From: Carnobacterium pleistocenium FTR1
GTDB lineage: Bacteria > Bacillota > Bacilli > Lactobacillales > Carnobacteriaceae
Reading direction: 5' to 3'
Length of the DNA stretch: 64,000 nucleotides
NCBI RefSeq assembly: GCF_000744285.1
Contig: NZ_JQLQ01000002.1
Location: 2,362,501-2,426,500, forward strand
This document shows, in pieces, positions 1 through 7,991 of the stretch. The first letter of the stretch is position 1. Each line of letters opens with the position of its first letter. The notes beneath the pieces are model-generated. The model was not told the origin of the DNA and searched no databases. It saw only the letters and a program-made list of their open reading frames with translations. Position numbers and translations under genes: made by a program.

Positions 1-276
1 AATCGTAGTAACGTGGCCATCGTCACCTACATGTTGTGCCATTAAACTTGAAGAAAATCCAATAGCTGCTCCAATTTCCAAAATTTGCTTTGGTTTTATT
101 TGGCCTAATAGCAGATTTATAAATACGACTGTTTCATGAGGTATTATCGGAACACCCTCTTTGTTTGCTTGACGTTCGATTTCTCCAAGTCTTCCTTCAA
201 GTGGTTTTTGCGCATGTCGAAGAAATTCTACTACTTCCTTATCTACAACTGGTCGATACATCATTTCATTTCTCAT
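1..276 (-). CDS. trmR: tRNA 5-hydroxyuridine methyltransferase TrmR-like (N-terminal part)
   Basis: This is the first 92 codons of a class I SAM-dependent O-methyltransferase; the rest lies outside the window. The N-terminal helices read like the YrrM/TrmR group, which methylates 5-hydroxyuridine at the tRNA wobble position in Gram-positive bacteria. The SAM-binding motif I is visible as LEIGAAIGFSS at about residues 69-79. The start ATG has a GAGGAA ribosome site about eight bases upstream. The O-methyltransferase family assignment is firm; the tRNA target is inferred from family resemblance, because catechol-type methyltransferases share this fold. Confidence 0.75.
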   Translation of the reverse strand, partial: MRNEMMYRPVVDKEVVEFLRHAQKPLEGRLGEIERQANKEGVPIIPHETVVFINLLLGQIKPKQILEIGAAIGFSSSLMAQHVGDDGHVTTI

Positions 277-429
277 TACATATTCCTCACTTTTCTATTC
301 ATTTATTTTTAATTAGTAACCGGATTCTTTTTTCATTATAAAATGCTAAATCCTTTCAAACAAGCTAAACTTGCCGTTGTCTACCTAATTGTATACCCTT
401 TAGAACTTTTTCATTCGTTTTCAAAAGCA

Positions 430-458
430 TTGGATACCTTAACTACTATGTGTTATTA
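430..458 (+). promoter_or_regulatory. probable sigma-A promoter of the CBS/ACT gene
   Basis: A TTGGAT -35 box and a TTATTA -10 box are separated by 17 bases, about 30-40 bases upstream of the ribosome site of the CBS/ACT gene. The boxes are moderate matches, so this is a plausible assignment only. Confidence 0.4.
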
Positions 459-497
459 TCAAATTAAACAAATTAATCCTTAAAGGAGGATACATCT

Positions 498-1139
498 ATG
501 CTTATAAAATCACTTTGTATTCCTAAGAATAAACTAACTACAGTAAGCGAAACCGTGACACTTGAAGAGGCTATTCATATTCTTGAAGAGTCTGGATTCC
601 GCTGTGTACCTATCTTAGATGAATCTGGAACAATATTTAGAGGAAATATTTATAAAATGCACATTTATCGTCACAAAGCTAATGGTGGAGATATGAATTT
701 GCCGGTAACTCATTTATTAAAAAATGCCACAAAATTTATTTCTATAAATGCCTCATTTTTCAAAGTCTTTTTCTCAATTAAAGAATTGCCTTATATCTCT
801 GTATTAGATGATGATAACCGTTTCTACGGAATTTTAACTCACAGTTCATTGCTTAACATGCTACAACAATCTTGGAACGTTAATACTGGGAGCTATGTAT
901 TAACCATTGCTTCTACTGGCCACAAAGGCGATTTAGCAAATATGGCAAAAATCATTAGCCGTTTTTGTTCTATCTCAAGTTGTATTACATTAGACGTTGA
1001 ACATGATGACTTAGTTCGTCGCACAATGATCACTTTAGAATCCGGCGTTACAAAAGATGTCGTTAAGCAATTAACCAGCTCTTTAAGTAAAAAAGGGTTT
1101 CGTGTCGTTGAAGTAGAAGATTTGAAAAATGCTGTTTAA
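498..1139 (+). CDS. CBS-ACT domain protein, probable cyclic-di-AMP receptor (CbpA-like)
   Basis: The 213-residue protein has two CBS motifs (about residues 5-60 and 70-125) followed by a C-terminal ACT-like segment (about 135-210). This arrangement is known for small CBS proteins of Firmicutes such as Listeria CbpA, which bind cyclic di-AMP. No catalytic domain is attached, so it should act as a ligand-sensing partner of other proteins. The ATG follows a strong AAAGGAGGA site. It is a single-gene unit that ends at a bidirectional terminator shared with queT. Ligand binding is inferred from architecture; an adenine-nucleotide ligand other than c-di-AMP is possible. A second c-di-AMP receptor gene (darA) lies near 53.2 kb. 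Confidence 0.7.
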   Translation: MLIKSLCIPKNKLTTVSETVTLEEAIHILEESGFRCVPILDESGTIFRGNIYKMHIYRHKANGGDMNLPVTHLLKNATKFISINASFFKVFFSIKELPYISVLDDDNRFYGILTHSSLLNMLQQSWNVNTGSYVLTIASTGHKGDLANMAKIISRFCSISSCITLDVEHDDLVRRTMITLESGVTKDVVKQLTSSLSKKGFRVVEVEDLKNAV

Positions 1140-1154
1140 TCTATATTTTTCTAA

Positions 1155-1191
1155 TAAAAAAAGCTGAATGCTAGCGCATTTAGCTTTTTTT
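1155..1191. terminator. bidirectional intrinsic terminator
   Basis: A hairpin with arms built around AAAGCTGAATGC and GCATTTAGCTTT is flanked by an A-run and a T-run. It can end the CBS/ACT gene on the plus strand and queT on the minus strand. Confidence 0.85.
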
Positions 1192-1194
1192 ATT

Positions 1195-1686
1195 TTATGC
1201 TTCAATTCGCTTATTAAAATTAATTTTTTTATCAAGATAGATCATAATTGGCATACCAATACCCATTACAACAAATTCTCCGATTGCCACAGTAAAATAA
1301 CTAAACCAGAATGGCAATTCTAAAGCTAAGTATAATTCCCACGCAATCAAAGCTGAGCCAAGAGTGAAAACAATCGTGTTGACACTCATTTTTGCCCAAA
1401 CATTCGTTATCTTCCTAGTTATACCACTCATTATAAGCAATGATAACAATGAATGCGCAACTCCAAATACAATATCATAAGCAACCATAGTTGAAAAGAA
1501 AAGATTTGAAATAAACACTCCACCAACAATCCCAAAAATGTAATTTTTATTAAATACAGCTAAATGATTCAGCATTTCAGCTACTCGAAATTGAATTGCT
1601 CCAAAAGATATAACACTAAGTAGCGCAGTAATTACAACGTACAATGCTGCGACTACAGCATTTGTTACTAAATTTTTAGTTTTCAT
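1195..1686 (-). CDS. queT: queuosine-precursor ECF transporter substrate component QueT
   Basis: This 163-residue hydrophobic protein has about five or six membrane segments and the QueT-family layout (MKTKNLVTNAVVAALYVVIT at the start; the VISFGAIQFRVAEML segment near residue 35). QueT is the substrate-binding part of an energy-coupling-factor importer for a queuosine precursor such as preQ1; the shared EcfA/EcfT parts are not here. An in-frame ATG 12 codons upstream lies inside the riboswitch. The start chosen here has GGAGGA seven bases upstream and is clearly better. The gene is monocistronic and probably under translational control by the adjacent preQ1-I element. Confidence 0.88.
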   Translation of the reverse strand: MKTKNLVTNAVVAALYVVITALLSVISFGAIQFRVAEMLNHLAVFNKNYIFGIVGGVFISNLFFSTMVAYDIVFGVAHSLLSLLIMSGITRKITNVWAKMSVNTIVFTLGSALIAWELYLALELPFWFSYFTVAIGEFVVMGIGMPIMIYLDKKINFNKRIEA

Positions 1687-1691
1687 TTTGT

Positions 1692-1732
1692 TCCTCCTAG
1701 TTTTTTTCCGTGGGATGGTCAACGAACCACGT
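1692..1732 (-). promoter_or_regulatory. preQ1-I riboswitch in the queT leader
   Basis: Read on the minus strand, a 5-bp stem (CGTGG/CCACG) closes a loop beginning TTCGTTGACC. It is followed by an A-rich tail (AAAAAAACTA) that runs directly into GGAGG. This is the layout of the class I preQ1 aptamer: H-type pseudoknot, A-rich L3 and a 3' CUA just before the ribosome site. The queT ribosome site abuts the pseudoknot, so ligand binding should hide it and lower translation. The call rests on pattern and gene context; a covariance-model hit to the preQ1-I family would settle it. Confidence 0.82.
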
Positions 1733-1853
1733 TTTAATAACTTTTACAGCATATCATCTAATCTTTATTTATTCATTTTTATTTAAATATGTTTTTTCAA
1801 AACAAAAAAAGCATCCGTTCATTTACGAATGCTAAAAGTTAGTTGCATTCTTG

Positions 1854-2204
1854 CTATACCTGTCTTGATAATCCAACACTTATCTCAAGTGCATCGTCTA
1901 TTTTTTTCATCATTTTAAAGTCTAATTGAGTTACTTTTTCATGTAATCGTTGTTTGTCAATTGTTCTTATTTGTTCTAATAAAACAACAGAATTTTTTTC
2001 GAGATTGTACTCTTCTGCTGATATTTCAACATGGGTAGGCATCTTTGCCTTTTGGATTTTAGCTGTAATAGCTGCAATAATAACGGTTGGACTATAATGA
2101 TTACCGACGTTATTTTGAATAATCAAAACTGGTCGCATCCCACCTTGTTCCGAACCTACAACTGGCGATAAATCAGCGTAATAAATCTCTCCCCGTCTTA
2201 CCAT
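1854..2204 (-). CDS. mazF: MazF/PemK-family mRNA interferase toxin (EndoA-like)
   Basis: The 116-residue protein matches Bacillus subtilis MazF/NdoA closely in its core: [19 protein letters not shown], then RPVLIIQN and [10 protein letters not shown]. Arg24 and Thr47 align with the catalytic Arg25 and Thr48 of that enzyme, so the nuclease should be active. MazF cuts single-stranded mRNA at short motifs such as UACAU. It lies 27 bases downstream of the mazE-like antitoxin, the usual antitoxin-first order, and both are read from a promoter overlapped by palindromes. Full length, with no sign of decay. Confidence 0.95.
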   Translation of the reverse strand: MVRRGEIYYADLSPVVGSEQGGMRPVLIIQNNVGNHYSPTVIIAAITAKIQKAKMPTHVEISAEEYNLEKNSVVLLEQIRTIDKQRLHEKVTQLDFKMMKKIDDALEISVGLSRQV

Positions 2205-2231
2205 AGGTATTTTCCTCCTTACAACACCCGG

Positions 2232-2480
2232 TTAGAATTGGGCACCGACCTCTTTTTCACAAACTTCAAATTCATTACAAATATCAAGATTGATACGAGA
2301 CATCTCCGCATATCCTTTACGCATGGTATCATAGATTATTAAATTTTCATCTAAAAAATAATTCATAACCGAATTAACAAATTCATTTTCATCAATATCT
2401 GCAATGGCACAATATTCTTTAACTTCTTTGTAAACTGCTGGTGCTAAATTAACTTTCATTATGTTATCATTTTCACCCAT
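2232..2480 (-). CDS. mazE: MazE-family antitoxin (EndoAI-like)
   Basis: This 82-residue protein has an N-terminal ribbon-helix-helix-type segment (MKVNLAPAVYKEVKEYC...) for dimerisation and operator binding. Its C-terminal tail MRKGYAEMSRINLDIC resembles the MazF-binding tail of B. subtilis EndoAI. It should neutralise the adjacent MazF and autoregulate the pair. The ATG has AGGAGGT about eight bases upstream; a nearer ATG GGG TAA is not a usable start. In many Bacilli alr sits just upstream of this pair. Here the space between acpS and mazE is gene-free. Confidence 0.9.
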   Translation of the reverse strand: MGENDNIMKVNLAPAVYKEVKEYCAIADIDENEFVNSVMNYFLDENLIIYDTMRKGYAEMSRINLDICNEFEVCEKEVGAQF

Positions 2481-2501
2481 TACCCCATACCTCCTAAAAG
2501 A

Positions 2502-2560
2502 TTACCTTTTTATACCCCATAAAAAGGATTCACTTCAAGTTCATGGTACCATGAAATGAC
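2502..2560 (-). promoter_or_regulatory. mazEF promoter with two operator-like inverted repeats
   Basis: On the minus strand, TTGAAG (plus 2533-2538) and TATAAA (2509-2514) are spaced 18 bases and place the start about 20 bases before mazE. A perfect 16-bp palindrome, TTCATGGTACCATGAA (2540-2555), abuts the -35 box. A perfect 9-bp inverted repeat (CCTTTTTAT/ATAAAAAGG, 2505-2527) spans the -10 box. This layout fits autorepression by MazE or MazE-MazF; binding is inferred. Confidence 0.6.
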
Positions 2561-2757
2561 GAACATTGAAACTGTAGATAGCATAAAGAATTAAGTTTCA
2601 CCTTACAGACAAATTTAATTTACTTCTAAGTATATTAAAGTATTGACTAATTTATTTCGCTATTATTAAACAGGGTTACCAAAATTAATCTTTCGACTTA
2701 ATACTCTAAAATAATTATATGTACAGTTTTATTTCTATTAGCTAATTAAAAGCTATC

Positions 2758-3108
2758 CTATTTTTCCAATATTACTTGTGCTGCCACAATTGAATCTGTA
2801 TGGGTAATAGAAAGAAATACATTTCCTTGAAAAGGACATCTTGTAATTACTGGTTTTCCATAACTATCCGGTATAACTTCAATATCTTGAAAGCCTAACT
2901 TTCCAATTCCTGTTCCCATCGCTTTTGAAAAAGCTTCTTTTGCTGCGTATCTTCCTGCTAAGAACTCTATTTGTCGGTTGCCTTTTAACCCAGAAAAAAT
3001 TTTTATTTCTGCTGGAGTAAGTACTCGTCTAGAGAAAGTTTCTCGCTTTAAATAAGCTTCTTTTATACGAGAAATTTCTGCTATATCTAACCCGATACCC
3101 ACAATCAC
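2758..3108 (-). CDS. acpS: holo-[acyl-carrier-protein] synthase
   Basis: AcpS transfers 4'-phosphopantetheine from CoA to acyl carrier protein for fatty-acid synthesis. The 116-residue product has the family signatures: IVGIGLDIAEISRI with the metal-binding Asp8, FLAGRYAAKEAFSKAMGTG with the second metal ligand Glu, and a C-terminal SITHTDSIVAAQVI. The start chosen is a GTG preceded by GGGGGTG, giving the usual 116-121 residue length. A longer reading from an ATG 14 codons upstream adds residues absent from the family. It lies upstream of mazEF, as in Bacillus and Enterococcus, but without alr between them. Confidence 0.93.
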   Translation of the reverse strand: MIVGIGLDIAEISRIKEAYLKRETFSRRVLTPAEIKIFSGLKGNRQIEFLAGRYAAKEAFSKAMGTGIGKLGFQDIEVIPDSYGKPVITRCPFQGNVFLSITHTDSIVAAQVILEK

Positions 3109-3310
3109 TTTAAGCACCCCCACATATCCATTTCGACTCTTTTTATTCATTTAAATAATATTTAATACTATTAGATTTATTTTATCAAATAATACTTCTA
3201 ATGTCACTTATAATAAAGGAATAAAACCCACTTTTAACGGTTTATTTTCATATATTTACAAATTAACCAAGAAAAGTAACTCCACTCTTCTATTTCTATC
3301 TAAAAACGAT

Positions 3311-3520
3311 TTATATTTTTTAGTGTTGATAACAAATGAACAAAGTTACTCACTTAAAATTTTTAGTGGAATAGACTTGATTATATATTTAAAGGAAGAA
3401 TTATAGAAATTAATGACAAGATGTTTCTTGTTTGTAAGCTATTAAATTTATAATAAATGTGATCTACAGGCTTGCAAAAGATTTTTTAGCTTCACAAGCA
3501 AAACGTTTAGTTCAAAAAAA
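3311..3520 (+). repeat. degenerate copy A of a structured dispersed repeat
   Basis: The gap between acpS and the cshA terminator holds no gene. It contains a decayed copy of the element seen better at 14.53, 18.15 and 39.71 kb. Recognisable pieces are TTTTTAGTGTTGATAA at the left, ATTTTTAGTGGAATAGACTTG in the middle (shown here in part) and AGCTTCACAAGCAAAACG near the right. The right boundary is unclear. Divergence suggests an old insertion. Confidence 0.5.
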
Positions 3521-3577
3521 TGTATTTAAAGAATTCACGCAATTTGAGGTATAGTCCAAAAAAAGACTAAAACAAAT

Positions 3578-3612
3578 AAAAAAAGACTGAGATATACATC
3601 TCAGCCTTTTCT
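3578..3612 (-). terminator. intrinsic terminator of cshA
   Basis: On the minus strand a hairpin with GGCTGAGAT and ATCTCAGTC arms is followed by a run of seven T residues, about 10-40 bases after the cshA stop. Confidence 0.88.
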
Positions 3613-3621
3613 ATAATTATT

Positions 3622-5214
3622 TTAGTCTTTATCACGAATAGTAAATTTACGTTCTCCGCCAGCTTTACGACGATTATCAGTAGATTTACTATGACTATCT
3701 TTACGACGACTGTCACTTCCGCTACGTTTTGAATCTTTATTCCATTTTCCACTTGCGCTTCCAGTTGTGCTTCCGCTTGCGCCACCACGACGTTCAGCTG
3801 GTTTTCCACTACGGCTATTTCCGCCACGGTATCCACCTTTACTGCTACTTCCACCACGGTTGCTTCCGCCACCGCCATGACTTCCGCCTTTACGACCTGG
3901 TAATGGACGTTCTGGTGTAATTTTAACTGGAACTTCATCAGCATCTTTTGTTACATTCTTCAAGAATGCAGCAGCAAGATCTTCAGCTGTATAAGTTTCT
4001 AGTAATTGTGCTGCAGCTTTTTCGTAACGGTCCAAACCATTAGCGTCAACAATTGAACTTACTTCATCGATTGATGCTTTAATTTGACCTTCAAAAGCTT
4101 CTGCATTTGTTGGTGGACGTAATGGTGTTATTGTTTTTTTAGTTAAATCTTCAATAACACGTAAATATCCCATTTCATTAGGTGTAATGAAAGTTACAGA
4201 AACACCCTCTTTTCCTGCACGACCAGTACGTCCAATACGGTGGACATAACTTTCTGGATCTTGAGGAATATCATAGTTGTACACGTGTGTAACTCCGGAA
4301 ATATCTAATCCACGAGCGGCTACATCGGTTGCAACTAAAATATCTAGTTTACCTGTTTTAAATGATTTCAGTACGCTCATACGTTTTTGTTGAGAAAGAT
4401 CGCCATGGATTCCTTCTGCACGGTACCCACGAGCTTCTAAACCACGAGCTAATTCGTCTACACGACGTTTTGTACGACCAAAGATAATTGTTAATTCTGG
4501 CGTTTGAACATCAAATAAACGAGTCATAATATCGAATTTTTCGAAGTCTTTACAACGTACGAAGAATTGTTCAATTAAACTATCAGATAATGTTGTTGCT
4601 TTGATCTGAACATGTTCAGGATTATTCATGAAACGTACCCCGATGCGTTTGATAGCAGGTGGCATTGTTGCAGAGAATAATAGTGTTTGACGTTCAGCTG
4701 GAACTTCATGGATGATTGTTTCGATATCATCAATGAATCCCATGTTTAACATTTCATCTGATTCATCTAATACTAATGTTTCAACATGTCCTAATTTCAA
4801 TGTTTTACGTTTGATATGGTCTAATAAACGACCTGGTGTTCCAACAACAATATGTGGAGCATCTTTTAATGCACGAATTTGGCGGCTGATATCAGCTCCA
4901 CCGTATACTACTTGAACACGCACTTTTTTGTCGCGGCTCAAACGGAATAATTCTTCTTGTGTTTGGATAGCTAATTCACGAGTTGGTGCAATAACTAATC
5001 CTTGTACGTTGCGATTGTTTACGTCAATTTTTTGTAACATTGGTAACCCAAATGCAGCAGTTTTACCTGTTCCTGTTTGTGCTTGACCAATAACGTCTTT
5101 TCCATCAAGTGCTAGTGGAATCGTTTGTGCTTGGATTGGTGTTGCTTCCTCAAATCCTAAACGTTCTACTGATTTTAATAATTCAGGTGCTAATCCTAAT
5201 TCTGAAAATTTCAA
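3622..5214 (-). CDS. cshA: DEAD-box ATP-dependent RNA helicase CshA
   Basis: CshA unwinds RNA and in Gram-positives takes part in mRNA decay with the degradosome, ribosome assembly and cold growth. The 530-residue product shows the Q motif (PIQAQTIP), motif I (AQTGTGKT), Ia (PTRELA), III (SAT) and VI ([10 protein letters not shown]). Motif II reads DESD instead of the usual DEAD, a confirmed codon reading (TCA). The last 90 residues are a basic, Gly/Ser/Arg-rich tail with RGG-like repeats for RNA binding. The start is a TTG seven bases after GGGAGGA; the family N-terminus KFSELGL fits this. It is preceded by a leader of about 240 bases. Confidence 0.93.
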   Translation of the reverse strand: MKFSELGLAPELLKSVERLGFEEATPIQAQTIPLALDGKDVIGQAQTGTGKTAAFGLPMLQKIDVNNRNVQGLVIAPTRELAIQTQEELFRLSRDKKVRVQVVYGGADISRQIRALKDAPHIVVGTPGRLLDHIKRKTLKLGHVETLVLDESDEMLNMGFIDDIETIIHEVPAERQTLLFSATMPPAIKRIGVRFMNNPEHVQIKATTLSDSLIEQFFVRCKDFEKFDIMTRLFDVQTPELTIIFGRTKRRVDELARGLEARGYRAEGIHGDLSQQKRMSVLKSFKTGKLDILVATDVAARGLDISGVTHVYNYDIPQDPESYVHRIGRTGRAGKEGVSVTFITPNEMGYLRVIEDLTKKTITPLRPPTNAEAFEGQIKASIDEVSSIVDANGLDRYEKAAAQLLETYTAEDLAAAFLKNVTKDADEVPVKITPERPLPGRKGGSHGGGGSNRGGSSSKGGYRGGNSRSGKPAERRGGASGSTTGSASGKWNKDSKRSGSDSRRKDSHSKSTDNRRKAGGERKFTIRDKD

Positions 5215-5229
5215 TATATTTCCTCCCAA

Positions 5230-5490
5230 TTTTAAAACCTTAAGAGAGATTTTTGCGAAATACAGGCACCTTCATTAGTTAATCAATGCACCTGTTGCTG
5301 TAACTCCATATAAAAACTCGATGTCCGTTCGGTTGAATGTACACCAAGTTTTTCATTTCATATAAAAAACTTGAAATATTTTCAAGTTTATCTGCTTATC
5401 TAGTTTCACAAAACCCTCGATGGTCTCATTTTTTATTAAAGATTATTCTTCAATCTATACTATTCTATCATGTATATTTTTTTTATTCAA
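5230..5490 (-). promoter_or_regulatory. cshA promoter and long structured leader
   Basis: A good promoter on the minus strand, TTGAAT (5485-5490) with 17-base spacing to TAGAAT (5462-5467), gives a leader of roughly 240 bases. Within it lies an almost perfect terminator-like hairpin (AAACTTGAAA/TTTTCAAGTTT arms, 5364-5389) followed by a T-run. Nearer the gene is a CAGGTGC/GTGCCTG stem with two wobble pairs. This suggests attenuation or cold-responsive leader control, as reported for other cold-shock helicase genes. No convincing gene lies between 5230 and 5615 on either strand. Confidence 0.55.
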
Positions 5491-5615
5491 TCGATTTGAT
5501 CTTTTGTTTGGTATGAACACGTTTCCTTTTTTGTTTTTTTTTCTAATCTGTGAATTCACCTATTCTAGTTTGCATTTTCATCGCTTATTGCTCATCTTAA
5601 TGACAGAATTTTTTA

Positions 5616-5663
5616 TAAAAAAAACTAAAAGCCGTGTTTTCACACGATACTTTTAGTTTTTAA
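5616..5663 (-). terminator. intrinsic terminator of the BI-1 family gene
   Basis: On the minus strand, AAAACTAAAAG pairs with CTTTTAGTTTT around an inner CGTGT/ACACG stem, and a run of eight T residues follows. Confidence 0.88.
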
Positions 5664-5700
5664 CTTGATTTAATTTTTATCTATTACCTAAAAGGTTAGT

Positions 5701-6411
5701 TTAATCTCTTCCGCCACCAAAGATACGTAGTAAACCGATAAAAATGTTGATAAAGTCTAGATACAAACTTAATGCTCCACTAATAGCCAGCGCACCTAAA
5801 TTTTGTTCTCCAGAATACTGCGTATAAAGTCTTTTTAATTTTTGAGTATCGTAAGCTGTAAAGCCGATAAAAATAATAACAGTAATGAACGATAACACCA
5901 TATCCGCCGGTCCACTTTGTAGGAAGATGCCATTTACTAGCATGGCGATAATCAACCCAATCAGCGCTCCTCTTAATTGTCCACCTAAAGAACTCAAATC
6001 TTTTTTAGTTGTAAAGCCCACTAAACTCATACCTGCAAATGAAGCTGCTGTGGAAATAAACGCTGCTCCAATACTTCCTAAATCATATAGCAAGAAAATA
6101 GACGATAACGTGATTCCATTGATAACTGCAAAAGCAATAAATCCGATAATTGACGCACTCGCTGATCTTAATTTAGCACCATTCGAAGCTAATTTCATAA
6201 CTAAGGCTATTTCAGCAATAAAAAAAGCTATCATCCCGAATCGCGTACCGAAAACTAAGTTTAAAATAAACGGACTTTGAGATGCATAGAACGCTGTTAT
6301 ACCCGTTATAGATAAGCCTAATGCCATATAAATATAAATTGAAGCAAAAAATTTAGATAAACTAGTTGTATTTTCTACTTGATTGGAAACTTCTCTTCTA
6401 AATGTACTCAC
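5701..6411 (-). CDS. Bax inhibitor-1 (BI-1)/YccA family membrane protein
   Basis: The 236-residue protein has about seven hydrophobic segments and the family's C-terminal pattern, FIGFTAYDTQKLKRLY followed by ALSLYLDFINIF and a glycine-rich end. Bacterial relatives such as B. subtilis YetJ behave as pH-sensitive calcium leak channels; the Asp in TAYDTQ belongs to the conserved acidic pair. The start is a GTG (VSTFRREVSN) about ten bases after GGGAGGA; the upstream TTG overlaps that ribosome site. It is flanked by its own terminator and separated from murF by 87 bases. The calcium role here is inferred. Confidence 0.85.
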   Translation of the reverse strand: MSTFRREVSNQVENTTSLSKFFASIYIYMALGLSITGITAFYASQSPFILNLVFGTRFGMIAFFIAEIALVMKLASNGAKLRSASASIIGFIAFAVINGITLSSIFLLYDLGSIGAAFISTAASFAGMSLVGFTTKKDLSSLGGQLRGALIGLIIAMLVNGIFLQSGPADMVLSFITVIIFIGFTAYDTQKLKRLYTQYSGEQNLGALAISGALSLYLDFINIFIGLLRIFGGGRD

Positions 6412-6498
6412 ACTAATCGATCCTCCCAATTCTTTTTCTAGTAATAGTATAACAAATTTTCCCTATTTATTACTCAGTCTTTAGACATATTTTTTATA

Positions 6499-7887
6499 TT
6501 ATATTTGAATTGCCCTCACAACGGAAAGCAAATCTGTTCCTAAACTTGATTTCACTAAAACATAATCTCCTGGTTCAATTTGTTTTTTGACAAATTGAAT
6601 CAACGGTTCCTTATCACCAACAAAGTAAAATAGGTTATTTTCGTCGAACGTTTCCTTTAAGGCTTCATAAAGTACGTTCATTTTCTCACCATAGAGAATA
6701 ACTTTTTCGATTTGAGTAGGATTTAGAGAATCTTTAATACTTAAATGCAATTCTGAAGTCTGATTCCCTAATTCTAGCATATCACCTAAAATAGCCATTT
6801 TCTTACCCTTATTTTTAAATGTACTAAAATTATCTAACACAGCTTTCATAGCAGTAGGATTCGCATTATAAGCATCATTTAAAATACTGCTATTATTTAA
6901 TCCGTTTAACCATTCTGTTCTATTTTTAGTTAGCTGAAATTTCGCAAGTTCGGGGGCCGACTTTTCAATCGGTACACCTAGAACCATACCTGCCATCAAT
7001 GCAGCTAAGGCATTATTCACGTTATATTTTCCTAGAACAGGCAAATTTATCGTCAAATCCGGATTTTTATTGGTTGTAAAACTAGTTTGATTCATTTGAG
7101 CATCTATCGCTAGTGGATACAAATCATTTTTAGAAGAGGACCCAAATGTTTTTAATTGTTTATTTACTAATCCTGCCACTCTTTCCTGTAACAACGGTTC
7201 CTCACCTGGATAGATCAATACTCCATTATCTTTTAAGCCTGAACAAATTTCCATTTTTGCATCTGCAATCCCAGCTCTCGAACCAAAAAATTCAATATGA
7301 GATTCACCAATCATGGTTATAATGGCTACATCTGGTTTAGCTAGCTCTGATAGAGTCTTGATTTCTCCAGCACGACTCATGCCCATTTCTAAAATAACGA
7401 CTTCAGTATCTATAGGCATTTCAAGAATTGTTATTGGAAGGCCGATATGGTTATTAAAGTTTCCTTGTGTTTTATGCACTCGGTACTTACTGGATAACAC
7501 CGCATCTGTCATATCTTTTGTAGTTGTTTTTCCATTACTTCCCGTGATTCCGACAACTTTTGGATCAACTTTGGCTAAATAGAACTTAGCCAAATCTTGT
7601 AAAGCTTTTAGCGTATCTTTTACTTGAATAACAGGAAAATCATTCTCCACTTCGAGTGGAAGTTCTTTCAATGATTTATTCCATAAAGAAGCTCCTGCGC
7701 CATTCTCAATAGCTTTTAAAATAAAATTGTGGCCATCGTTATTTCCAATTAGTGGTACAAATAATGAGGCTTTCACTAATTTACGTGTATCAAAATCAAC
7801 TGAAATTATTTCTTTGTCGGACCATTTATTCGTATCATTTAATGCTCCAACTGCTGTTGCAATTTCTTTTACTGTTAAAGAAATCAT
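6499..7887 (-). CDS. murF: UDP-N-acetylmuramoyl-tripeptide--D-alanyl-D-alanine ligase
   Basis: MurF adds the D-Ala-D-Ala dipeptide to the UDP-MurNAc-tripeptide, the last cytoplasmic step of stem-peptide synthesis. The 462-residue length is typical. The Mur-ligase P-loop GITGSNGKTTTKDM is at about residue 113, followed by GNFNNHIGLPITIL and the central NDAYNANPTAM motif near 335. The C-terminal domain contains ILGDMLELG. The ATG follows AAAAGGAG. It lies directly downstream of ddl, whose product it consumes. Confidence 0.97.
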   Translation of the reverse strand: MISLTVKEIATAVGALNDTNKWSDKEIISVDFDTRKLVKASLFVPLIGNNDGHNFILKAIENGAGASLWNKSLKELPLEVENDFPVIQVKDTLKALQDLAKFYLAKVDPKVVGITGSNGKTTTKDMTDAVLSSKYRVHKTQGNFNNHIGLPITILEMPIDTEVVILEMGMSRAGEIKTLSELAKPDVAIITMIGESHIEFFGSRAGIADAKMEICSGLKDNGVLIYPGEEPLLQERVAGLVNKQLKTFGSSSKNDLYPLAIDAQMNQTSFTTNKNPDLTINLPVLGKYNVNNALAALMAGMVLGVPIEKSAPELAKFQLTKNRTEWLNGLNNSSILNDAYNANPTAMKAVLDNFSTFKNKGKKMAILGDMLELGNQTSELHLSIKDSLNPTQIEKVILYGEKMNVLYEALKETFDENNLFYFVGDKEPLIQFVKKQIEPGDYVLVKSSLGTDLLSVVRAIQI

Positions 7888-7941
7888 ACTTACACTCCTT
7901 TTAAATTTAATGAATTGCCAAAAAAATAACGCCTCTTGAAC

Positions 7942-7979
7942 GAAACAGAGACTGGGAAACTTATCCCAGTCTCTGTTTC
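7942..7979. repeat. strong inverted repeat between ddl and murF
   Basis: A perfect 15-bp inverted repeat (GAAACAGAGACTGGG and its complement) encloses an 8-base loop. On the minus strand it follows the ddl stop, but the nearest T-run begins about 15 bases later. It could be a partial terminator that tunes murF expression or an mRNA 3' stabiliser. Confidence 0.6.
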
Positions 7980-7991
7980 TAGCAATAAGCT

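Noticed and set aside
1687-1722. Longer queT reading frame starting at 1722
   Set aside because: The extra codons lie in the preQ1 aptamer and ribosome site.
5420-5656. 78-codon plus-strand open frame
   Set aside because: It is low-complexity Phe/Leu-rich, has no ribosome site and covers the cshA promoter and a terminator.
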